Notes under the pieces: generated by a model | Databases searched by the model: none | The model's input: only the letters and a program-made list of their open reading frames with translations | What the model was told of the DNA's origin: nothing | Shown: in pieces, positions 5,778-9,782 of the stretch | How the letters are laid out: each line of letters opens with the position of its first letter | Numbering within the stretch: the stretch's first letter is position 1 | NCBI GenBank assembly: GCA_905234205.1 | Contig: CAJOGG010000033.1 | Coordinates: 1 to 9,782, forward strand | Source of the DNA: an uncultured Synergistales bacterium | Lineage (GTDB): Bacteria; Synergistota; Synergistia; Synergistales; Aminobacteriaceae | Length of the DNA stretch: 9,782 nt | Reading direction: 5' to 3' | Translations under genes and position numbers: made by a program

Positions 5778-7761
5778 TGAAATTCAGGAGCTTTTGCGGA
5801 AAAACAATCCGTTTATTTCTTCAGCTTCCCCACTTCCTTGGGACAATATGAATCCCGACTTGGCCCAGTTAAATCGTGAAACTTCTGACAATATCGAGCA
5901 ACTTATACGCCACAAACGTAGAAATCCTTCGATACCTTTAGCCGGGCTTATACTTGGTGAGGCAGGTTCCGGGAAGACTCATATGCTCACAAGAATTTTA
6001 CGTAGACTCCGCAGTAATGCACAATTCGCAATTTTTGTAACCGTCAAGACATTCAAAGATCCTAATAGCGCGGTTCAGCATTTACTGTCGGAAATATTCA
6101 TAAGCCTTAAAAGAATCCATAGTGCCGGTAAAAGTCAATTCGATATGCTTATGAGCGAGTTTATAAAATCTTATCAAGAACACAGACGAAACGAAGGCAT
6201 TACTAGGACTGATAATATTGACATCAAGAAATATTTATCTCGTGATATTCCTGGACTCGATCGAAATTTTCTGAAGTGTATCATGCTTTACATTGGCACT
6301 AGCGACGAAGATACACGCTCTGATGTTATTGATTGGTTGAACGAAGGACTCGACGAAGAGGACTCAATGCGTCTTGGGCTCTCCGTGAAAGATATTTACG
6401 CAATGACTGACGAGAGACGCGAACACGAAGCCGAAAAGGTCTTAATGAATCTTGGGCTTATGCTTGCTTATGCGAAAGTCTCAATGATAATTTGCTTTGA
6501 CCAGCTTGACTCGATGAAGGACAACAGGAAATTAATCGACGCTTGGGGAAATTTAATTGCGCTAATGGTAAATGACTTGTCAGGAATTTTGCCGCTATGT
6601 TTCTTGAGGGCTGCAACTTGGAATGAAAATTTCGTTCCTGTTCTTGATGACGCAGTGAAAGACCGTTTATGGCAGAATGTCATGTTCATGAAGTCATGCA
6701 CGCTTGAACAGGCAAGACAGATAATCCAAGACAGAATAAATTACGCCTTCAAGGAAGAAGGAAACGCCAAAGAGATTTATGCGTGGCTGATAAATAAATT
6801 ACAGAATAATTTGAAACCTGGTTCACCTACTAGAATGGTTATAGAACTTGCCAATCATGTCATCAATAATACGAGCGTCCCAACTAGTCCTGAAATAGAC
6901 GACAAAAACGACGACTCCGAAGACATTATTAGGGATATTCAGGAAACTTATAAGGACGAGTACAACAAAGTTCAAGCAGAGCCACACATATGGCCACCTA
7001 ACGCGGATCAATTAGCTTTGACGCTCAACACATGGCTGGAAGTTTTTGATGGATTCATTTTTTCTAGCAGCGAATTAAAGAGCGTGAAGTCAGCAGGTTA
7101 TTATAGGGATCGAATTTTCGAGATAATCATTGTTACGGCCAAGAATAGTACTGTAGCATGTGCGACGATAAAGCACGGAATAAATTTCTTGAAGATTAAT
7201 GGTGGAGGATATCGTTGTTACATAACGGAAGACAAAATCCACAAGAAAACCTGGAAAAAAGCTAACGAGTTGATGAAAGCTTTCAAAGACGACGGCGGCC
7301 AAGTAATAATATTGGACTCGAACAGTCGCATAAAATGGTACGCTCTCACAGCCTTGATTAATCGCGTTGATAATGGTGACGTGAACTTGTATTTGAAAAA
7401 CTGCAATAGGATCGCTACTCGTGATGACCTGAAATTATTTATGCGGCGAATTAAGCTCTTCGATTTCCCGTTTCTTGGTGAGGAGCATAGTAACGAAATA
7501 GTAATTCAACCTGAAATTGATACGTCAGAACAGTCCCGAGAAATTAGCGACGATGATTTGATTACGACATTAAAAGATTGCGTGAAAAATTCTCCCATGA
7601 AGATATTAAGCACGGATAAAGCTTTGGAGTTGTTGGTACAGCGTGATATTTTGGTGACGCGAGAAAAACTTTTAGAGCTCGTGAAAGATAATAGCAACGT
7701 GTTCAGGACGTTCACATCACAGAATGACGAAATACTGATAACTTTTGCACGCAAAAAATGA
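5767..7761 (+). CDS. P-loop (AAA-type, ORC-like) ATPase, uncharacterised
   Basis: This 664-residue protein starts with an ATPase domain. Walker A is GEAGSGKT at 64-71, and a Walker B-like strand MIICFDQLD is at 240-248, with Asp245 followed by Gln instead of the common Glu. ARQIIQDRI (316-324) and GSPTRMVIELANH (352-364) resemble the lid of ORC/Cdc6 or STAND-like ATPases. An acidic linker (about 374-400) leads to a second part at 410-560 containing alternating strand-like segments (FEIIIVTAK, GQVIILD). A C-terminal helix-rich segment (592-664) may be another winged helix. The start at 5767 overlaps the upstream gene by 11 bases, and the stop overlaps the nuclease start by four bases (ATGA). 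It probably powers or gates an action on DNA together with its two neighbours. Substrate and exact family are unknown. Confidence 0.72.
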   Translation: MLDNEIQELLRKNNPFISSASPLPWDNMNPDLAQLNRETSDNIEQLIRHKRRNPSIPLAGLILGEAGSGKTHMLTRILRRLRSNAQFAIFVTVKTFKDPNSAVQHLLSEIFISLKRIHSAGKSQFDMLMSEFIKSYQEHRRNEGITRTDNIDIKKYLSRDIPGLDRNFLKCIMLYIGTSDEDTRSDVIDWLNEGLDEEDSMRLGLSVKDIYAMTDERREHEAEKVLMNLGLMLAYAKVSMIICFDQLDSMKDNRKLIDAWGNLIALMVNDLSGILPLCFLRAATWNENFVPVLDDAVKDRLWQNVMFMKSCTLEQARQIIQDRINYAFKEEGNAKEIYAWLINKLQNNLKPGSPTRMVIELANHVINNTSVPTSPEIDDKNDDSEDIIRDIQETYKDEYNKVQAEPHIWPPNADQLALTLNTWLEVFDGFIFSSSELKSVKSAGYYRDRIFEIIIVTAKNSTVACATIKHGINFLKINGGGYRCYITEDKIHKKTWKKANELMKAFKDDGGQVIILDSNSRIKWYALTALINRVDNGDVNLYLKNCNRIATRDDLKLFMRRIKLFDFPFLGEEHSNEIVIQPEIDTSEQSREISDDDLITTLKDCVKNSPMKILSTDKALELLVQRDILVTREKLLELVKDNSNVFRTFTSQNDEILITFARKK

Positions 7762-9194
7762 CAGAGCCTCGTACTTTTAGCATAACTGTTAGCGATATAG
7801 CAATATGTCAAAGATGCCCAATGCTTTTGGCTTACAGAATTCATAAGAACTATAAATCTGCGTGGCGTGTCGGAATGAAGGGGAGCGGTGATTATTACGG
7901 GTCAGCTTTTCATAAACACATCGCGCAAGTTTTCTTTGAGGCGGCCTCTGATCCACGAGATAAACTTCACGGAAAAATTCTAGCTGCTACGCTCAACGGA
8001 GCTGAAGCACTTGAAGAAATGATCTGCGAGGAAATATTTATGCCTTACGTAACAAAGTATTCAGTACGATTAACTTCGGGGCAGATAATTTCAATGGCAC
8101 GTGGTGTAACAACTTGGGTTAAGGCCATGTACGATTTTTTCCAGGAAATTCCTTCGCTTACCAAGGACGCCGAAACTGTTTTTATTAAGCCTGAAGGAGG
8201 TTTGCGGGGAAATTTTGACGTGAAGGACGAAAACTTTGAAGGACGGCTTGAGATTAACGGTCGCTATGACGCTTTGATGTTCAACGTTGATAAACAGGAG
8301 GCAAGGCTATTTGAGTTCAAGGGACTGAAGAAATCTGATGTTACTGTCCCATTGTCGCAAACGTTAATTTACGCGTGGCTGCTATATAAGTCTACTGGCA
8401 TAATTCCTTCGATTGAGATAGTTTATCTTGACGAGGAGGAGCCGATTATATTCTCATCACAAACAGTTAGGGCTATGATAATTTCAGCTTTGCCGGAGTT
8501 ATTTACGACTGTATTCAATGTAATTTCATTAAGGAGGGCACCAAAGATTTTGACGGATAAAGAATTATGTTCATCATGTAAATATCATAAGCATTGTCAA
8601 AATGAAGTTGATAAATTGTTCCGTAAGAAACGAACGGGCGCATCATTGTTAAGTGTGTTGATATTCTTCATGGCCGCAATGATGATAATGACACAAGCTT
8701 TTTTCTTTACCACGAACTCAAGCGAATCGCTAGCTGAAGAACGTCAACTAGTTGGAATAAAACTGAAGCTTACAAATAAAATTGAAGAGGCAAAAGAATA
8801 CATAAAGACTCACGACACAACAACCTTGACAGCCGAGGAAAATGAAGCGACGAACGCAACGTTTTATCAGTATACAATGGTCTCGCCTGATTATGATGAC
8901 ATTAAGAACAAAATCATCAGCCGTAATTGGAAAAACGCAAACAGCAGAGAATATTTTCTCACAATTAACGATTTAAATTATAGCTTAGACACTGAATATC
9001 ATGTTCGAGATAGTGATGGTGCACCTGTTGACGAAATTCAGCATAAACGAGTTTTCCCTGCCATGGGAGAAGGTTATTATCTCATTAGAGCTTACACAAA
9101 AACTTTTGCGGGCACGTCGTTAATGTATCAAGTACTCGTCAAGAAGAACGGCGATAAAGTTGAAATAATTTCTTACGAAGAGGTCTGGTACTGA
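7758..9194 (+). CDS. Cas4/RecB-like PD-(D/E)XK nuclease joined in frame to a pseudopilin-like domain
   Basis: One 478-codon frame holds two unrelated parts. Residues 1-285 look like a RecB/Cas4-type nuclease: His52 in GSAFHKHI, Asp171 in NGRYDAL, E186-F-K188 as the ExK pair, and QTLIY at 201-205 as the trailing Q-x3-Y motif. Cys20 (in CQRCP) with Cys271, Cys274 and Cys280 (CxxCx5C) matches the 4Fe-4S arrangement of Cas4 and AddB-type nucleases; Cys17 is extra. Such enzymes resect DNA ends. Residues 287-478 resemble a minor pseudopilin: a basic leader ending in KKRTG, a hydrophobic helix (296-318) and a soluble domain. The nuclease would normally end shortly after Cys280, exactly where the pilin part begins. 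Either this is a true fusion, or the pilin part is translated separately from TTG at 8616, or a stop codon has been lost. It overlaps the ATPase gene by four bases (ATGA) and pilM by one (TGATG). Confidence 0.75.
   Translation: MTEPRTFSITVSDIAICQRCPMLLAYRIHKNYKSAWRVGMKGSGDYYGSAFHKHIAQVFFEAASDPRDKLHGKILAATLNGAEALEEMICEEIFMPYVTKYSVRLTSGQIISMARGVTTWVKAMYDFFQEIPSLTKDAETVFIKPEGGLRGNFDVKDENFEGRLEINGRYDALMFNVDKQEARLFEFKGLKKSDVTVPLSQTLIYAWLLYKSTGIIPSIEIVYLDEEEPIIFSSQTVRAMIISALPELFTTVFNVISLRRAPKILTDKELCSSCKYHKHCQNEVDKLFRKKRTGASLLSVLIFFMAAMMIMTQAFFFTTNSSESLAEERQLVGIKLKLTNKIEEAKEYIKTHDTTTLTAEENEATNATFYQYTMVSPDYDDIKNKIISRNWKNANSREYFLTINDLNYSLDTEYHVRDSDGAPVDEIQHKRVFPAMGEGYYLIRAYTKTFAGTSLMYQVLVKKNGDKVEIISYEEVWY
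8616..9194 (+). other. pseudopilin-like domain, possible nested gene
   Basis: Starting at the TTG at 8616, the same frame would give a 192-residue protein of normal minor-pilin size. An eight-residue basic leader ends in Gly, giving a plausible prepilin peptidase site before ASLLSVLIFF. Position +5 is Ser instead of the usual Glu, as in PilX/GspK-like minor pilins that lack it. A hydrophobic helix and a charged amphipathic stretch (EERQLVGIKLKL) follow, then a predicted soluble domain. GAAG eight bases upstream is only a weak ribosome site. The location directly before a pilM-like gene supports a pilus role. The domain call is by pattern and is not a confirmed family match. Confidence 0.55.
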
Positions 9195-9782
9195 TGAAGA
9201 TTCCGTTTGAGATTAATACCCCAAAACTTTTGGCAACCTCCGCTGGACTTGCAATTCACAATGAGTTTTTGTTCTTCATTGAAGTTGATGAAGAGGCTAA
9301 TTCGATGCGCAAGATCACTGTCCCGCTTGCTGAAGGCTGTATTGTGAACGGTCAAATAAAACATTTCTCAATGCTCGAAGCCGGATTTAATGAACTCCAT
9401 AAACAAGTCGGAAAGATTCGTGAACCCGTCATCATAGGCATTCCGGAAGGTGAAGCGATAATAAGGCTGCCTTCATTTCCAAACATGAGCATTGACGACA
9501 TAAGAGGCTCGCTTGATCTAAATTTTGACGAGTATTTCCCATTTCCTAGGCATGACGCAGTGTTTGACATTATACGAATAAAAACTCCGGCGGATTTACA
9601 AGAACGTGACGAAGTAACTGTATTAGCTGCTGCCGCGAAAAGAGCAACCGTCGATAAAATCCTAGACGCCACGAGAAAAGCTGGTGTCCCCGCAGGAGCT
9701 GTTGAACCCGTAAATTTTGCTATGCTTCGATCAATTCCAGAGGCTAGAGAAGGTTTGTGCGTATTTGCTGATGCTCATAACA
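9194..9782 (+). CDS. pilM: PilM-like type IV pilus assembly protein (N-terminal 196 codons, cut by window edge)
   Basis: PilM is a cytoplasmic actin-fold protein that binds the N-terminus of PilN and links the inner-membrane pilus platform to the motor. The visible part shows DEYFPFP near residue 117, followed by VLAAAAKRATVDKILDATRK and AGAVEPVNFAMLRSI, matching the PilM/GspL-type pattern of an alanine-rich strand, a helix, then a reference to a second subdomain. The usual N-terminal GIDIG nucleotide-binding signature is not evident; the protein starts with PKLLATSAGLAIHN, so ATP binding may be lost or altered. The ATG shares a base with the TGA of the preceding frame (TGATG), and GAGG about 10 bases upstream gives a fair ribosome site. 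It could instead be a GspL-like secretion protein; the missing downstream genes (pilN, pilO) would settle this. Confidence 0.68.
   Translation, partial: MKIPFEINTPKLLATSAGLAIHNEFLFFIEVDEEANSMRKITVPLAEGCIVNGQIKHFSMLEAGFNELHKQVGKIREPVIIGIPEGEAIIRLPSFPNMSIDDIRGSLDLNFDEYFPFPRHDAVFDIIRIKTPADLQERDEVTVLAAAAKRATVDKILDATRKAGVPAGAVEPVNFAMLRSIPEAREGLCVFADAHN

Noticed and set aside
6468..7844. Several minus-strand open frames opposite the ATPase gene and nuclease start
   Set aside because: They are short and mutually overlapping, with no ribosome sites or motifs; they are shadows of the plus-strand operon.
5082..9194. A BREX, DISARM or CRISPR-Cas system
   Set aside because: There is no methyltransferase, PglZ, helicase, Cas1/Cas2 or repeat array in the window; only a Cas4-like nuclease and an ATPase are present.
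9352..9672. Minus-strand open frame opposite the pilM-like gene
   Set aside because: The plus strand has PilM-like blocks and a coupled start; the minus-strand product has no recognisable features.
1..9782. tRNA, rRNA, riboswitch, insertion sequence or strong terminator
   Set aside because: Gaps between genes are under about 80 bases, and no cloverleaf, transposase motif, terminal repeat or GC-rich hairpin with a T run was seen.

Overview
The window is densely coding and AT-rich by eye. It looks chromosomal, from a diderm (Gram-negative) bacterium. A class B penicillin-binding protein without PASTA domains, a type IV pilus PilM-like protein, a cytochrome-like DUF4405 protein and a DUF4491 protein together suggest an uncultured gut-type Synergistota. 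This placement is inference from gene content only. No RNA gene, transposon, CRISPR array or attachment site was found.

Bases 1-5024 hold the start of a division and cell wall (dcw) cluster read on the minus strand: rsmH, an ftsL-like gene, ftsI and the first 307 codons of murE, which runs off the left edge. mraZ, the usual first gene, is missing next to rsmH. A two-gene plus-strand unit sits between ftsI and murE, against the direction of the cluster. It encodes a DUF4405 cytochrome-like membrane protein with two H-x13-H pairs and a small DUF4491 membrane protein. The two genes overlap by four bases (GTGA) and appear translationally coupled. The DUF4491 gene overlaps the end of ftsI tail to tail by 10 bases. 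The 64-base gap between murE and the DUF4405 gene holds a palindromic -10-like element inside an inverted repeat.

Bases 5082-9782 hold a plus-strand operon that diverges from rsmH across a 57-base gap. Its four genes are tightly overlapped: a protein with apparent winged-helix modules, a P-loop ATPase, a Cas4/RecB-like PD-(D/E)XK nuclease with Fe-S-type cysteines, and the start of a pilM-like gene. The nuclease continues without a stop codon into a pseudopilin-like segment (prepilin leader, hydrophobic helix, soluble domain). The pilM-like gene begins on the last base of that reading frame.

The most notable feature is this linkage of a DNA-binding protein, an ATPase and a Fe-S nuclease to the head of a type IV pilus-type operon, with the nuclease and pseudopilin joined in frame. 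Possible readings are a DNA-processing module tied to DNA uptake, a defence cassette next to pilus genes, or two ordinary neighbouring genes merged by loss of a stop codon or a one-base error. The sequence alone cannot decide among these.
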